From: Thiobacillus thioparus DSM 505
Lineage (GTDB): Bacteria > Pseudomonadota > Gammaproteobacteria > Burkholderiales > Thiobacillaceae
Direction of reading: 5' to 3'
Assembly: GCF_000373385.1 (NCBI RefSeq)
Contig: NZ_KB891317.1
Location: 124,001 to 188,000 of the forward strand
DNA: 64,000 nt
The translations under genes were made by a program, and so were the position numbers. Shown piece by piece: positions 10,716-23,659 of the stretch. How positions within the stretch are numbered: position 1 is the stretch's first letter; each line of letters starts with the position of its first letter. The notes below the pieces were generated by a model that saw only the letters and a list, made by a program, of their open reading frames with translations, was not told the origin of the DNA and did no database searches.

Positions 10716-10751
10716 GGTTGCCATTGAATATAACCCAGCACGAGGTTACTT

Positions 10752-13349
<2,598 letters not shown>

Positions 13350-13367
13350 CCGTTTGACTGACGGGAA

Positions 13368-13396
13368 AAGAGGGCGGATTCCGCCCTCTTTTTTTT
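13368..13396 (+). terminator. Rho-independent terminator of clpB
   Basis: A 10-bp stem, AAGAGGGCGG and CCGCCCTCTT, with a 3-nt ATT loop is followed by six further T residues, 19 bp after the clpB stop. Confidence 0.9.
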
Positions 13397-13497
13397 GAGG
13401 TAATGTGCCAGAGGCTGTCGAAATCGAGCCGACTCGTTCGTCGACCCTATATGCCACCCTGGCATATCACGCATTCACCTTGAAAGGAGAACGGCCC

Positions 13498-13944
13498 ATG
13501 GCGCCACATACTGTCCAGCTTCACCGTGTGCTTCGAACGACGCCCGAAAAAATCTACCGGGCATTCCTCGACGCGGACGCGCGGGCCAAATGGCTTCCAC
13601 CGAACGGATTTACCGCAAAGGTCCACCACCTGGAGGCGAAAGTGGGCGGCACCTACAAGATGTCGTTCACGAATTTCACCACCGGGCATAGCCACCATTT
13701 TGGCGGTACCTATCTCGAACTCGTGCCGAATGCGCGCATTTGCTATTCGGATAGATTCGACGACCCCAATCTGGCGGGCGAGATGCGGACGACGGTCAGC
13801 CTGAAGCCAGTATCCTGCGGGACCGAACTGAACATCGTGCAGGAAGGCATCCCCGGCGCCATTCCCGTCGAGTCCTGCTATCTCGGCTGGCAGGAATCGC
13901 TTGTCCATCTGGCGAACCTCGTCGAGCCGGACATCCCGGATTAG
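13498..13944 (+). CDS. SRPBCC/AHSA1-like domain protein
   Basis: 148 residues. The start at 13498 is set by the Shine-Dalgarno AAAGGAGA nine bases upstream. The protein reads as a START/Bet v1-like (AHSA1, activator of Hsp90 ATPase homologue) ligand-binding domain: PEKIYRAFLDADARAKWLPP, GGTYKMSFTN and GWQESLVHLANLVE are the family's typical opening, strand and C-terminal helix. Specific role unknown; many members are of unknown ligand. It follows the clpB terminator and is probably transcribed alone. Confidence 0.85.
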   Translation: MAPHTVQLHRVLRTTPEKIYRAFLDADARAKWLPPNGFTAKVHHLEAKVGGTYKMSFTNFTTGHSHHFGGTYLELVPNARICYSDRFDDPNLAGEMRTTVSLKPVSCGTELNIVQEGIPGAIPVESCYLGWQESLVHLANLVEPDIPD

Positions 13945-14087
13945 CCCGGCGGCCGACACGGCCTGGCAGCCCGGGCTGCCGAAATACACGTCAGAATGGA
14001 GCGGCACACTCGTGCAGCCGGGCTGCAGGGTTCCCGCCACGCGCCGCACCCCCTAGAATGGCCTGACCTCTTTCCGTCAGGATCGTC

Positions 14088-15824
14088 TTGCCCGCTCGTT
14101 TTCTGAAAGTCTTGCTGCTGCTTGCCGCGCTGTGCGCGACGCCGGCGCACGCATTGACCGTGGAGGTGAATGCGCCCGATGCGCTGAAGGCGCTGCTGAT
14201 GCAGCACCTCGAAACGGCCCGGGCGGCACGGTCGGGCGAGAAGCTGGATGCTGACGAGGTCGCGCGGCTGCGGCGGCAGAGCGATCAGACGGCGCGCGAC
14301 CTGCTGGCGACCGAAGGCTATTTCTCGCCCCAGGTGGAGAGCGCGGTGGAACAAGTGGGCGACGACTGGCGGGTGGATTACCGGATCGAGCCAGGCGCGC
14401 GCACCACGGTTCGCAATGTGACGTTGGTTTTTGACGGCGCCCTGAAAACTCGTGCCGATGCGGCCGGCCTGCGGGGGCGTATCGAGCGCAGCTTTTCGCT
14501 GAAGCAGGGCATGCCGTTTCGCCAGGCGGACTGGGACGCGGCCAAACTCGCCGTGCTGCGGCCCTTGTTGGCGAGCCGGTATCCGGCGGCACAACTTGTG
14601 GCAAGCGAGGCGCGCATCGATCCCGCCGCGCAGGCGGCCGACCTGACGCTGACGATCGACAGCGGACCGGCATTTTTCTATGGCGAGCCGGTGATCAGCG
14701 GTGCCCGGCGCTATCCCGAATCGATCATCCGCAATCTCAGTCCCGTCAAGCCTGGGAAACCGTTTCGCCAACAGGACCTGCTCGACTACCAGATGGCGCT
14801 GGAAACGAGCGGCTATTACACACACGCCACGGTCCGCGTCGAGCCCGATCCCGCGCTGGCGGCGGCGGCGCCGATCCGGGTCGAGGTGGTGGAGCGGCCG
14901 GAAAAACGGTTCAGCGTGGGTGCCGGGATGAGCACGGATACCGGCGCACGGGTGCAGATGGGGTGGCTGGCGCGCGACGTCGCCGATCGCGGGCTGCGTC
15001 TCAAGCTCGATGCGCGCATCGAAACCACACAACAGTCCGGTACGGTGGAACTTGCCTGGCCACGCACCTCTGCCGGCTACGAGAACAGCCTCGGCACACA
15101 GGTCAAGCACGAGGACATCAAGGGTCAGAAGACCCGTTCCGCCCTGGCGGTGGCCAAGCGCAGCCGCACGCGCGGACAGATCGAGACCACGGTCTCATTG
15201 CAGTACCAGACCGAACAGCAGAGCATCGGCGACGTGGTCAATGAGCGCAACCAGGCGCTGACCGCCAACTATGCGTGGACCCAGCGCACGGTGGGGCGCG
15301 CGTTCTATCCGCGCCAGGGGCATGTGCTGACGCTGCAGGGTGGCGGGGCTGCCGCCGCCCTGCTGTCGGACACCAATTTCATTCGCCTCTACGGCCGCCA
15401 CACCCAGTATTTCCAGGCCGGCGCCAACGGCCGGCTGGTCCTGCGCGGCGAGCTCGGCAGCGTGCTGGCGGATACGCGCGACGGCATTCCCACCGATTTC
15501 CTGTTCCGGGCCGGCGGCGACAATTCGGTGCGCGGCTACGCCTACCAGAGCCTGGGGCGCACGCTTGCCGGCGGCGTGGCGTCGGTGCGCTACCTTGCCA
15601 CCGGAAGCGTCGAGTACAACTATTTCTTCAACCGCGACTGGGGTATGGCGCTGTTCGTCGATGCGGGCGACGCAGCCGATACGCCGCGCCAACTGTCGCC
15701 GGTGTTCGGCTACGGCTTCGGTGCGCGCTACCGCTCGCCGGTGGGGCCGGTGAATCTCGATCTGGCGTATGGCGAAGCCACCCGTCAATTCCGCCTGCAT
15801 TTTTCGCTCGGGGTGTCGTTTTGA
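14088..15824 (+). CDS. tamA: Translocation and assembly module TamA (Omp85 outer-membrane protein)
   Basis: 578 residues from a TTG start; no in-frame ATG fits, and from TTG the protein starts with a clean signal peptide of about 22 residues ending THAHA-like TPAHA. POTRA domains fill about 23-260 (LTVEVNAPDALKALL, TLTIDSGPAFFYGEPVI). The C-terminal 16-stranded barrel (about 265-578) includes the Omp85 motif FRAGGDNSVRGYAYQSLG and ends in aromatic F (LHFSLGVSF), as outer-membrane barrels do. TamA with TamB helps place some outer-membrane proteins and lipids. Its stop overlaps the tamB start. Confidence 0.93.
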   Translation: MPARFLKVLLLLAALCATPAHALTVEVNAPDALKALLMQHLETARAARSGEKLDADEVARLRRQSDQTARDLLATEGYFSPQVESAVEQVGDDWRVDYRIEPGARTTVRNVTLVFDGALKTRADAAGLRGRIERSFSLKQGMPFRQADWDAAKLAVLRPLLASRYPAAQLVASEARIDPAAQAADLTLTIDSGPAFFYGEPVISGARRYPESIIRNLSPVKPGKPFRQQDLLDYQMALETSGYYTHATVRVEPDPALAAAAPIRVEVVERPEKRFSVGAGMSTDTGARVQMGWLARDVADRGLRLKLDARIETTQQSGTVELAWPRTSAGYENSLGTQVKHEDIKGQKTRSALAVAKRSRTRGQIETTVSLQYQTEQQSIGDVVNERNQALTANYAWTQRTVGRAFYPRQGHVLTLQGGGAAAALLSDTNFIRLYGRHTQYFQAGANGRLVLRGELGSVLADTRDGIPTDFLFRAGGDNSVRGYAYQSLGRTLAGGVASVRYLATGSVEYNYFFNRDWGMALFVDAGDAADTPRQLSPVFGYGFGARYRSPVGPVNLDLAYGEATRQFRLHFSLGVSF

Positions 15825-18800
15825 GGCGCGTGCTTGGGGGACTGGCCGCGCTGCTGGCAACGCTGGTCATGCTGGTCGTCGTGGCGATCGGAATGGCGAC
15901 GACGGACACGGGATTCCGCTGGCTGGGCGATGCGGCCGTTTTCCTGAGCGGCGGGCGGCTGGCTGTCGAGGGTGTGGACGGACATGTCGGCGTTCCCATC
16001 AGAATCGAGAAATTCATTTTCACGTCGGATACGAAGCGCGTCACGCTCGAACAGATCCGGCTGGAGTGGCAGCCGCGCGCGCTGCTGCAGCGACGGCTCG
16101 ACATCGGCCTGCTGGCGGCGCAAACCGTACGGGTCGAGATCCTGAAGCCGGACCCGACGCCGCCAACGCTGCCCGCCAGCCTGCGCCTGCCGGTCGACAT
16201 GCACGTGGCCGCCTGGGATGTGGCGCATCTTGTTGTCGTCGATGCCGGAAGCACGCTCGACTTCAAAAACCTGCACGGACGCATCGACGACGACGGCGAC
16301 CGCTATCGATTCACCGGCATGACGGCCACTACCCCCTGGGCGGATGTCGGCGGCCGGTTCGAACTCGACAAGGACGCGCCGTTCAAGCTGCAGGGGCGAT
16401 TCGACGCCGCGCGCCGCGACCCCATCCCGATCGGCGCCACGCTCGACGTGCAGGGGCGGTTGGCAGCCATCGTCTTCCGCTTCGATGCCCAGGCCAAAAA
16501 CATGACCATGATGGCCAGCGGCGGAGCCGCGCCCTTCGCGCGCGCGCGTTTGCCCAGGCTGCTGGTGGCCGGGGAGGGTATCGACCCGCGTCTGTTCGCA
16601 GCGGGCGCGCCAGCCGCCGACCTGGCGTTTTCCGGCGTGTTCGAAGGCCAGCCGGGCGAGCGCCTGCTGGGCAGCTTCAGCCTCAGCAACCGGCTGGCGG
16701 GGCGGCTCGACCAGGACCGTCTGCCGCTCGCCAATCTCACCGGTGCGGTGGTGGGTGACAGCGCGTGGGCCGATTTCAGTGCGTTGGCGCTCGATCTGGG
16801 CGTCGCCGGACAATTGAACGGGAGCGGACAATGGCGCAACGGCCGCCTGAGCGTGAACCTGGACGGTCCCCGCCTCAATCTCGCCGGGCTGCATCGCCAG
16901 CTGGTTGCCACGCGACTCAAGACAAGCCTGCGGCTGGACGGCGACGCGACGCGCCAGACGCTCAGGGCCGATGTCGGCGAAAGCTGGGGGCAGGGTCGTT
17001 TCACGTTGACGCATGCCGACGCGGTACTGCGTCTGGAGTCGGCGAGTTTTGCCGGACAGGCGGGGCGCCTGACCGCAGAGGGCGCACTACATCTCGACGC
17101 CACGCGTGCCTTCAGCGCTGCATTCGATGCCACACAAATCAATCCCGCACGTTTCGGCAAGTTTCCGCGCGGACGGCTCAACGCGCGCGGCCAGGCCAGC
17201 GGCGCCTTGTTGCCCACGCCACGCGTGCAGGCACAGTTCAGCCTGCCGCCGGGCGATCTCGAAGGCCGTCCGGTGAGCGGACAGGGACGGCTGCGTTACG
17301 AGAACCGGCATCTCGTCGACGCCGACATCGATCTGGATCTGGCCGGCAACCGGGCAAAGCTGAAAGGCGCGTATGGCCGGGCGGGCGACCGGCTCGTCTG
17401 GGACGTCGATGCGCCGGCGCTGGCGCGCCTGAACCTGGGGTTGGCCGGGCGGTTGACCAGCCGCGGCAGCGCAAGCGGCGATCCTGCCCGCTTGGAAGTC
17501 GACGCGCAGCTCGCCGCCAGCGGTCTGCACCTGCCCGGCGGCATCGCCGCCGAGTCCCTGGATCTGCGCATGAACATGCAGGCCGCCGACAGCGGCATAT
17601 TCAACGGGCAGCTCGACGCGAGCGGAGTGCAACTGGCGGGGCAGCATCTGGACACCCTTCGGGCCATCCTGCAAGGGCGCCGCAATGCCCACACACTGAC
17701 GCTCGATGCCCGCTTGCCGGCATGGCGGCTGACCGCGAACCTGGCAGGCGGTCTGGATGCGAACCAGGTGTGGCACGGACAATTGAACCAGGCCGAGGTA
17801 CAGGGCGACTGGCCTACGAAGCTGGTGGCCCCCGCCCATCTGCTGCTGTCGAGCGAACGGCAGCAGGTGAACGATCTGGCGCTGACCGTGGCAGGTGGCC
17901 GGCTGACGGTCGAACGCTTCGACCGCCAGGGTGCGCATCTGGCCAGCCGCGGCACGCTTGCCAATCTGCCGCTGGCACCCGCGCTCGTGCTGTTGGAGAC
18001 GGCGCCACCTTTCACCACCGACCTGCGCGTGAACGGCGGCTGGGACCTGCGTGCGGGCGAGTCGCTCGATGGCCGGCTGCAGTTGCGCCGTCAGTCCGGC
18101 GATGTGCGGCTGACCGATCCGGCGCTGGCCATGGGGTTGACCGCCCTCACGCTCGACGTCGATGCGGTCGGCAGCCAGGCCCATGTCCGGTTCGCCGCCG
18201 ACACGCACGAAGCGGGACAGTTGCGCCTGGATGGCCGGGGCATGCTGATCCGAACGGATGCCGCATTCACCCTGTCGCGCAGTGCGCCGCTGACGTGGAA
18301 CGCCCAGTTCGACGTGCCGGACCTGCGCCTGTTGAAGCCGTTCATTCCGATCGGCATCCGCGCCGATGCCCGCGTCAATGCGCAGTTGAGCGGCAGCGGC
18401 AGCCTGGCGGCGCCGCGCATCGACGGCCGGGTTGCCGCCGACGCCGTCCGCTTTTCCATGCCCGAGCAGGGCGTGGCGATCACCGACGGGACGCTCAAGC
18501 TCCAGTTGGCGGACGATCGGGTCCGGGTGCAGGAAGGCGTACTGAAAGGCACCGGCGGCCGCATCGTGGTGAGCGGCGATGCCCAGCTGAGAAACCCGCA
18601 GGCCGGGCTCACGCTCACGTTCGAGAAATTTGCGGCGACCAACCGCAGCGATCGCCGCGTGACCGTGTCCGGCACGACCCGGCTCAACCTCGACCAGAAA
18701 CGCCTGCAGCTCACCGGCGAGCTCACGGCCGACCGGGCCCGCCTGGAAATACCCGAGGCGAGCCGTCCCGAATTGTCGAGCGATGTCGTCGTCGTCGGCC

Positions 18801-19546
18801 GGCCGCCACGCGAGAAACCGGTGACGCAGCGTTTTCCGCTGGCGCTCGATCTGACGCTCAAGCTGGGCGACGATTTCCTATTCAAGGGCGCCGGACTCGA
18901 CGCGCGGCTGGGCGGCCAGCTGCGCGTGTTCACCGTGAATCAGACCCTGCGCGGCGAGGGGACGATCCAGGTGGAGAAAGGGCGCTACGCCGCCTATGCG
19001 CAGACGCTGGACATTGAGCGCGGCGTCCTGCGTTTTGCCGGACCCATCGACAATCCCGGGCTCGACGTGCTGGCAGTACGCAAGACGGCGGACGTGAAAG
19101 TGGGCGTACAGGTCGGCGGCACGGTGCAGCGCCCGCTGGTGACGCTCTATTCCGATCCGGCCATGGCCGACACCGAGAAGCTCGCCTGGCTGGTGCTGGG
19201 ACATGGTCTGGAAAGCAGCGGCCAGCAGGAGTTCGTATTGCTGCAGGTGGCGGCAGGCGCCTTGCTGAGCCAGGCCGAGTCCGTGAACCTGCAGGCGAAG
19301 ATGGCGGAAACCCTGGGCATCGACAGCTTCGACGTGCGTGCGGGCAGCAGCGAATCCCTGACCAGCACCGTGGTCAGCGTCGGCAAGCGTTTGTCCTCGC
19401 GCGCGACGCTGAGTTACGAGCAGAGCCTCGACGGCCTGAGCCAGGTGGTCAAGGTGCTCTACCAGTTGTCCACGCATGTGCGGTTCGAAGCGCAGGCAGG
19501 GCAACCCAGCAGCTTTGATGCGTTCTACACCCGGGAATACGACTGA
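15821..19546 (+). CDS. tamB: Translocation and assembly module inner-membrane component TamB (AsmA-like, DUF490)
   Basis: About 1241 residues from a TTG that overlaps the tamA stop (TTGA); a GTG three codons later is an alternative. An N-terminal signal-anchor (RRVLGGLAALLATLVMLVVV) is followed by a long periplasmic beta-rich taco fold and the C-terminal DUF490/TamB domain (about 900-1241: GEGTIQVEKGRYAAYAQTLDIERG, SDPAMADTEKLAWLVLG, SVGKRLSSRATLSYEQSL). TamB-type AsmA proteins bridge the periplasm and are linked to phospholipid transport and OMP assembly. The upstream open reading inside tamA is in the wrong frame for tamA and is not coding. Confidence 0.94.
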   Translation: MRRVLGGLAALLATLVMLVVVAIGMATTDTGFRWLGDAAVFLSGGRLAVEGVDGHVGVPIRIEKFIFTSDTKRVTLEQIRLEWQPRALLQRRLDIGLLAAQTVRVEILKPDPTPPTLPASLRLPVDMHVAAWDVAHLVVVDAGSTLDFKNLHGRIDDDGDRYRFTGMTATTPWADVGGRFELDKDAPFKLQGRFDAARRDPIPIGATLDVQGRLAAIVFRFDAQAKNMTMMASGGAAPFARARLPRLLVAGEGIDPRLFAAGAPAADLAFSGVFEGQPGERLLGSFSLSNRLAGRLDQDRLPLANLTGAVVGDSAWADFSALALDLGVAGQLNGSGQWRNGRLSVNLDGPRLNLAGLHRQLVATRLKTSLRLDGDATRQTLRADVGESWGQGRFTLTHADAVLRLESASFAGQAGRLTAEGALHLDATRAFSAAFDATQINPARFGKFPRGRLNARGQASGALLPTPRVQAQFSLPPGDLEGRPVSGQGRLRYENRHLVDADIDLDLAGNRAKLKGAYGRAGDRLVWDVDAPALARLNLGLAGRLTSRGSASGDPARLEVDAQLAASGLHLPGGIAAESLDLRMNMQAADSGIFNGQLDASGVQLAGQHLDTLRAILQGRRNAHTLTLDARLPAWRLTANLAGGLDANQVWHGQLNQAEVQGDWPTKLVAPAHLLLSSERQQVNDLALTVAGGRLTVERFDRQGAHLASRGTLANLPLAPALVLLETAPPFTTDLRVNGGWDLRAGESLDGRLQLRRQSGDVRLTDPALAMGLTALTLDVDAVGSQAHVRFAADTHEAGQLRLDGRGMLIRTDAAFTLSRSAPLTWNAQFDVPDLRLLKPFIPIGIRADARVNAQLSGSGSLAAPRIDGRVAADAVRFSMPEQGVAITDGTLKLQLADDRVRVQEGVLKGTGGRIVVSGDAQLRNPQAGLTLTFEKFAATNRSDRRVTVSGTTRLNLDQKRLQLTGELTADRARLEIPEASRPELSSDVVVVGRPPREKPVTQRFPLALDLTLKLGDDFLFKGAGLDARLGGQLRVFTVNQTLRGEGTIQVEKGRYAAYAQTLDIERGVLRFAGPIDNPGLDVLAVRKTADVKVGVQVGGTVQRPLVTLYSDPAMADTEKLAWLVLGHGLESSGQQEFVLLQVAAGALLSQAESVNLQAKMAETLGIDSFDVRAGSSESLTSTVVSVGKRLSSRATLSYEQSLDGLSQVVKVLYQLSTHVRFEAQAGQPSSFDAFYTREYD

Positions 19547-19550
19547 ACAG

Positions 19551-19579
19551 ATCAAATCCCGATGGTAGAATCGGGCGCA
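19551..19579 (+). promoter_or_regulatory. Possible sigma-70 promoter before surE
   Basis: A good -10 element TAGAAT sits at about 19566 in the 103-bp gap before surE. The matching -35 (CTGAAC-like) is weak. Plausible start of the surE-pcm-nlpD-rpoS transcript, on position and the -10 only. Confidence 0.3.
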
Positions 19580-19649
19580 TGTTAGAAGTCCGCATCGCTG
19601 CCATGAGTATTTCGTTCCGTTTGCCTGCCCTATCCGGAGGCTGCCGCTG

Positions 19650-20393
19650 ATGCGTATCCTGCTATCCAACGACGACGGTTACTTCGCCCCCGGCCTGGCC
19701 GCGCTGGCGCAGGCGCTCTCACCGCTCGCCGACATCACCGTGGTGGCGCCCGAGCGCGACCGCAGCGGCGCCTCCAATTCGCTTACGCTCGACCGGCCAT
19801 TGATGCTGCGCCAGGCGCCGACCGGTTTTTATTACGTCAACGGCACGCCCACCGATTGCGTTCATCTGGCCGTCACCGGCATGCTGGACCATATGCCCGA
19901 CATGGTGATTTCCGGCATCAACCACGGCGCCAACATGGGCGACGACACGATTTATTCCGGCACGGTCGCGGCCGCTACCGAAGGCTATCTACTGGGCATC
20001 CCGTCGATTGCGGTCTCGCTCGCCAGCCACAATGCTCGCCACTTCGACACCGCCGCGCGCGTGGTCGCCGACCTGGTGCAACGTATCCAGACGCGGCCGC
20101 CGGCCGAACCGATGCTGCTCAATGTCAACGTGCCGGACTGTGCCACCGCCGACCTGAACGGCGTCTCTGTGACCCGGCTGGGCAAGCGCCACAAGGCAGA
20201 GTCGGTGGTGAAGACGACCAATCCGCGCGGTCAGACCGTGTACTGGGTAGGCGCCGCCGGCGCGGCGCAGGATGCAGGCGAAGGCACCGATTTCCATGCC
20301 GTCGCCAATGATCAGGTTTCGATCACTCCGCTGCAAATGGACCTCACCCGTTTCAGCCAGATGGACAGCGTGAACGCATGGCTGAAACCCTGA
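19650..20393 (+). CDS. surE: 5'/3'-nucleotidase SurE
   Basis: 247 residues, standard length. SurE is a divalent-metal nucleoside monophosphate phosphatase linked to stationary-phase survival. The metal ligands appear in [16 protein letters not shown] (N7, D8, D9) and in [26 protein letters not shown] about 10 bases upstream supports the ATG. First gene of surE-pcm-nlpD-rpoS; it overlaps pcm by 16 bp. Confidence 0.97.
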   Translation: MRILLSNDDGYFAPGLAALAQALSPLADITVVAPERDRSGASNSLTLDRPLMLRQAPTGFYYVNGTPTDCVHLAVTGMLDHMPDMVISGINHGANMGDDTIYSGTVAAATEGYLLGIPSIAVSLASHNARHFDTAARVVADLVQRIQTRPPAEPMLLNVNVPDCATADLNGVSVTRLGKRHKAESVVKTTNPRGQTVYWVGAAGAAQDAGEGTDFHAVANDQVSITPLQMDLTRFSQMDSVNAWLKP

Positions 20394-21058
20394 ACCCACG
20401 TGCCGGCATTGGCATGACCTCGGCGCGCACGCGCGGTCGCATGGTCGAACGCCTGCGCGAGCAGGGCATCAAGGACGAAATGGTGCTGGCGGCGATGGGC
20501 AGCGTGCCGCGCCACCTGTATGTCGACCAGGCGCTGGAATCGCGTGCCTACGAAGACACCGCGCTGCCGATCGGTTTCGGGCAGACGATTTCCAATCCCT
20601 ACAGCGTGGCACGCATGGCCGAACTGGCGCGCCATGGCGAGAACGGCCACGGCCACGAACTGGGCCGCGTGCTCGAAATCGGGCTGGGTTGCGGCTATCA
20701 GGCGGCGGTGCTGTCCAAGCTGGCGCGCGAGGTGGTGTCGATGGAACGCATCGCGGCGCTGGTCGGCAAGACCCGGGTGCGTTTGCGGGAATTGCGGGTC
20801 AACAACGTCAAACCCAAGCACGGCGACGGCATGACGGGCGCCCGGGATTTTGCGCCGTTCGACGCGATCGTGATCGCAGCCGCATTTGCGGAGGTGCCGC
20901 ACGTCCTGCTGGAGCAACTGGCCGACGGCGGGCGCCTGGTGATGCCGCTCGGCAATGCCACGCAGACGTTGTGTGTGATGGAACGCCAGGGCGAGTCGTT
21001 CACCGAACGCATGCTCGAAGGTGTGAAGTTCGTTCCCCTGCTGCCGGGAGTGGCGTAA
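20378..21058 (+). CDS. pcm: Protein-L-isoaspartate O-methyltransferase
   Basis: 226 residues. Pcm methylates L-isoaspartyl residues to start repair of age-damaged proteins. Motif I of the SAM fold appears as [16 protein letters not shown], post-I as [10 protein letters not shown], and [18 protein letters not shown] is the family signature. In most members the motif I reads EIGTGSGY; here it is EIGLGCGY. Start chosen at the ATG overlapping surE; the next Met ([10 protein letters not shown], residue 13) is an alternative. The stop and the nlpD start share a base (TAATG). Confidence 0.95.
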   Translation: MAETLNPRAGIGMTSARTRGRMVERLREQGIKDEMVLAAMGSVPRHLYVDQALESRAYEDTALPIGFGQTISNPYSVARMAELARHGENGHGHELGRVLEIGLGCGYQAAVLSKLAREVVSMERIAALVGKTRVRLRELRVNNVKPKHGDGMTGARDFAPFDAIVIAAAFAEVPHVLLEQLADGGRLVMPLGNATQTLCVMERQGESFTERMLEGVKFVPLLPGVA

Positions 21059-21987
21059 TGAACGGGGCTGCAGGACGCCGTGCCGTTTGGCTGGGCATGC
21101 TGCTGCTTGGACTGGCGGGTTGCACGTCAACCGGGATGGCGCCGGTGGATGAGCGGTCGCCGACGCACCGCACCGCGAAACCCGAGAGCGCGCGACCGGC
21201 CACGTCGCAGATCGCGCCGTCCACCAATGGCCTGCATACCGTGCAGCGCGGCGACACGCTGTATGCCATCGCCTTTGCCAACGGCCTCGACTATCGCGAG
21301 ATCGCCATCTGGAACCAGCTTGAATCCGCCGACCGCATCCTGGTGGGCCAGGTGTTGCGGCTCACGCCGCCAGCCGGCGCGGTCGAGATCAAACCGCTCG
21401 ACGACGAACCCGCGCCGAACGCCCGGCCGCTGACCGATCCGCCCGTGCTGCGCGAACCCCAGGCGCAATTGCTGACCTACTCCGCCGCCAACTGGGCCCA
21501 GGTATCGGGGGCCCGTCCGGCCACGCCGCCCGCGCCCACTGCGGCTAGCCCGACACCGGTAGCCCCTGTCCCGGCAGCCGCGCCGTCGCCTGCGCCGGCG
21601 ACATCCGCCGCCACATCGCTCGACACCTGGCTGTGGCCGGTGGACGGCACGCTGATCGGCCGCTTCGGTGCGGCGGGCGGCAAAGGGATCGACATCGCCG
21701 GCGCGCGCAATACGCCGGTGAGAGCCGTGGCGGGCGGCAAGGTGGTATACAGTGGCAGCGGGCTGCGCGGTTATGGACGCCTGCTCATCGTCAAGCACGC
21801 CGGCGAATTCCTCTCGGCCTATGCGCACAACGAAACCATACTGGTGAAGGAGGGTGATATGGTGACGGCCGGGCAGAAGATCGCCCTGATGGGCGACAGC
21901 GATGCCGACCGGGTCAAACTGCATTTTGAAATCCGCCGTTATGGCAAACCGCTCGATCCCTTGACCTATTTGCCGGAGCGCTCATGA
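21058..21987 (+). CDS. nlpD: LysM/LytM lipoprotein NlpD (murein hydrolase activator)
   Basis: 309 residues. The lipobox LGLAGC puts the lipidated cysteine at position 22. A LysM domain follows (about 59-103: [20 protein letters not shown]), then a low-complexity Pro/Ala linker (about 150-185), then an M23/LytM domain (about 190-309). The active-site metal ligands are incomplete: the HxxxD position reads GKGIDIA and the HxH position reads KLHFEIR, so it is probably an amidase activator rather than a hydrolase, as in E. coli NlpD. Precedes and overlaps rpoS by four bases; in relatives the main rpoS promoter lies inside nlpD. Confidence 0.94.
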   Translation: MNGAAGRRAVWLGMLLLGLAGCTSTGMAPVDERSPTHRTAKPESARPATSQIAPSTNGLHTVQRGDTLYAIAFANGLDYREIAIWNQLESADRILVGQVLRLTPPAGAVEIKPLDDEPAPNARPLTDPPVLREPQAQLLTYSAANWAQVSGARPATPPAPTAASPTPVAPVPAAAPSPAPATSAATSLDTWLWPVDGTLIGRFGAAGGKGIDIAGARNTPVRAVAGGKVVYSGSGLRGYGRLLIVKHAGEFLSAYAHNETILVKEGDMVTAGQKIALMGDSDADRVKLHFEIRRYGKPLDPLTYLPERS

Positions 21988-22934
21988 GCCGCGAACCCAG
22001 CGACGAATCCGATGAACTGACCCCCGAGCAATCTGAAGCCGACATGGAGCCGCAGACCGCCGCGGATACCAATGAGGAATTGGCATCCGCCATCCTTGAT
22101 GAACCGCAGGTCGACGTCACCCAGCTGTACCTCAACGAAATCGGGCTGGCGCCGCTGCTGACCGCCGCGGAAGAAGTCGCCCTGGCGCGGCGCACCGTGC
22201 AAGGGGATTTCGAGGCGCGGCAGACCATGATCGAACGCAACCTGCGCCTGGTGGTGAACATCGCCAAGCATTATTCCAACCGCGGGCTGACGCTGCTCGA
22301 CCTGGTGGAAGAAGGTAATCTCGGACTCATCCATGCGCTGGAGAAATTCGACCCCGAGCGCGGCTTCCGCTTCTCGACCTATGCCACCTGGTGGATCCGC
22401 CAGAACATCGAGCGCGCGATCATGAACCAGTCGCGCACCATTCGCCTGCCGGTGCATATCATCAAGGAACTCAACATCTATCTGCGGGCGAAGCGCCATC
22501 TGGAAACACATGGCGTCACCGATGCCAGCGCAGACGATATTGCCGCGTTGACCGGGCACCTGGTCGAGGACGTCCGCCGCATCATGCAGTTGAACGAACG
22601 GGTCGCCTCGCTCGATGCGCCGCTCGACGTCGACCCCACGCTGTCGCTGGGCGAGGCGATTGCCGACGACAATGCACACCTGCCGGACGAGATGCTGCAG
22701 CTCGAGGAAATCGAGCACCACGTCCACGAATGGCTGACCCAACTCAACGACAAGCAGCGCTGGGTGATCGAGCGCCGTTTCGGACTGAACAACTGCGAGG
22801 CCTGCACGCTGGAAGACCTGGCGCTCGAACTGCAGGTCACCCGCGAGCGCGTGCGGCAGATCCAGATGGAATCCCTGCGCGTGCTGAGGCAGCTGCTGCG
22901 GCGACGCGGCGTATCCAAGGACGAACTGTTCTGA
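21984..22934 (+). CDS. rpoS: RNA polymerase sigma factor RpoS
   Basis: 316 residues. Stationary-phase/general-stress sigma factor. Region 1.2 ([21 protein letters not shown]), region 2 ([34 protein letters not shown]), region 3 and region 4 with the HTH ([20 protein letters not shown]) are all present, and region 1.1 is absent, which separates it from RpoD. Its position after surE-pcm-nlpD is the classic one. The ATG overlaps the nlpD stop. Confidence 0.97.
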   Translation: MSREPSDESDELTPEQSEADMEPQTAADTNEELASAILDEPQVDVTQLYLNEIGLAPLLTAAEEVALARRTVQGDFEARQTMIERNLRLVVNIAKHYSNRGLTLLDLVEEGNLGLIHALEKFDPERGFRFSTYATWWIRQNIERAIMNQSRTIRLPVHIIKELNIYLRAKRHLETHGVTDASADDIAALTGHLVEDVRRIMQLNERVASLDAPLDVDPTLSLGEAIADDNAHLPDEMLQLEEIEHHVHEWLTQLNDKQRWVIERRFGLNNCEACTLEDLALELQVTRERVRQIQMESLRVLRQLLRRRGVSKDELF

Positions 22935-22956
22935 CCCGGACCGGCGTGTCCTTGCC

Positions 22957-23613
22957 ATGATCGACTGGGCGCAGATCGACACCGTCTTCCTCGACATGGA
23001 CGGCACGCTGCTTGACCTCCATTTCGACAACCATTTCTGGCTCGAGCACATGCCGCGGCGCTATGCCGAATACCATGGCCTTGCGCCGGAAACGGCACGC
23101 GCGCATCTCAACGCGCATTACGCGCGCCACGCCGGCACCCTCAACTGGTATTGCCTGGATTTCTGGAGCAGCGAACTCGCGCTCGACATCGTGCAGCTGA
23201 AAGAGGAAGTCGCGCACCTGATCGCGGTTCGCCCCGACGTGCCCGCATTCCTGCGAGCGGTGCGCGCAGCGGGCCGCAGGATGGTGATGGTGACCAATGC
23301 CCATCCCAAGAGCCTCGGCCTGAAAATGCGCGAGACCCGCATCGACACCTATTTCGATGCCTTGCTCTCGTCGCACCAGGTCGGCCTGCCCAAGGAGCAT
23401 CCTGATTTCTGGCAAGGTTTGCAGGCGATCGAACCGTTCGACAAGACGCGCACCCTGTTCGTCGACGACAGCCTGCCGGTATTGGAGAGCGCCCAGGCCT
23501 ACGGCATCGCGCACCTGTTGGCAGTGTGCAATCCGGATTCGCGGCAGCCGCACAAGGATTGCGGGGCGTTTCAGGCGATTACGAGTTTTGAGCAGGTGAT
23601 GCCGGATGGGTGA
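22957..23613 (+). CDS. HAD-superfamily hydrolase, GMP/IMP nucleotidase YrfG-like
   Basis: 218 residues. HAD motif I is FLDMDGTLLD with nucleophile D13 and acid/base D15; motif II is MVTNAH; K and motif III/IV follow (GLPKEHPDFW, TLFVDDSLPV). The N-terminal cap pattern (HFWLEHMPRRYAEYHGL) resembles E. coli YrfG, a GMP/IMP nucleotidase. Begins 22 bp after rpoS and is likely on the same transcript. Substrate is inferred from similarity recalled, not tested. Confidence 0.85.
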   Translation: MIDWAQIDTVFLDMDGTLLDLHFDNHFWLEHMPRRYAEYHGLAPETARAHLNAHYARHAGTLNWYCLDFWSSELALDIVQLKEEVAHLIAVRPDVPAFLRAVRAAGRRMVMVTNAHPKSLGLKMRETRIDTYFDALLSSHQVGLPKEHPDFWQGLQAIEPFDKTRTLFVDDSLPVLESAQAYGIAHLLAVCNPDSRQPHKDCGAFQAITSFEQVMPDG

Positions 23614-23659
23614 GCCGCGGCCGCGAAGCATCGCCAATGGGAGAGCCCACGTGGGGCTG

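Noticed and set aside
15275-15820. Long in-frame extension upstream of tamB
   Set aside because: It lies inside tamA in another frame; the tamA barrel is clearly the coding frame there and the TTG at 15821 gives a normal signal-anchor.
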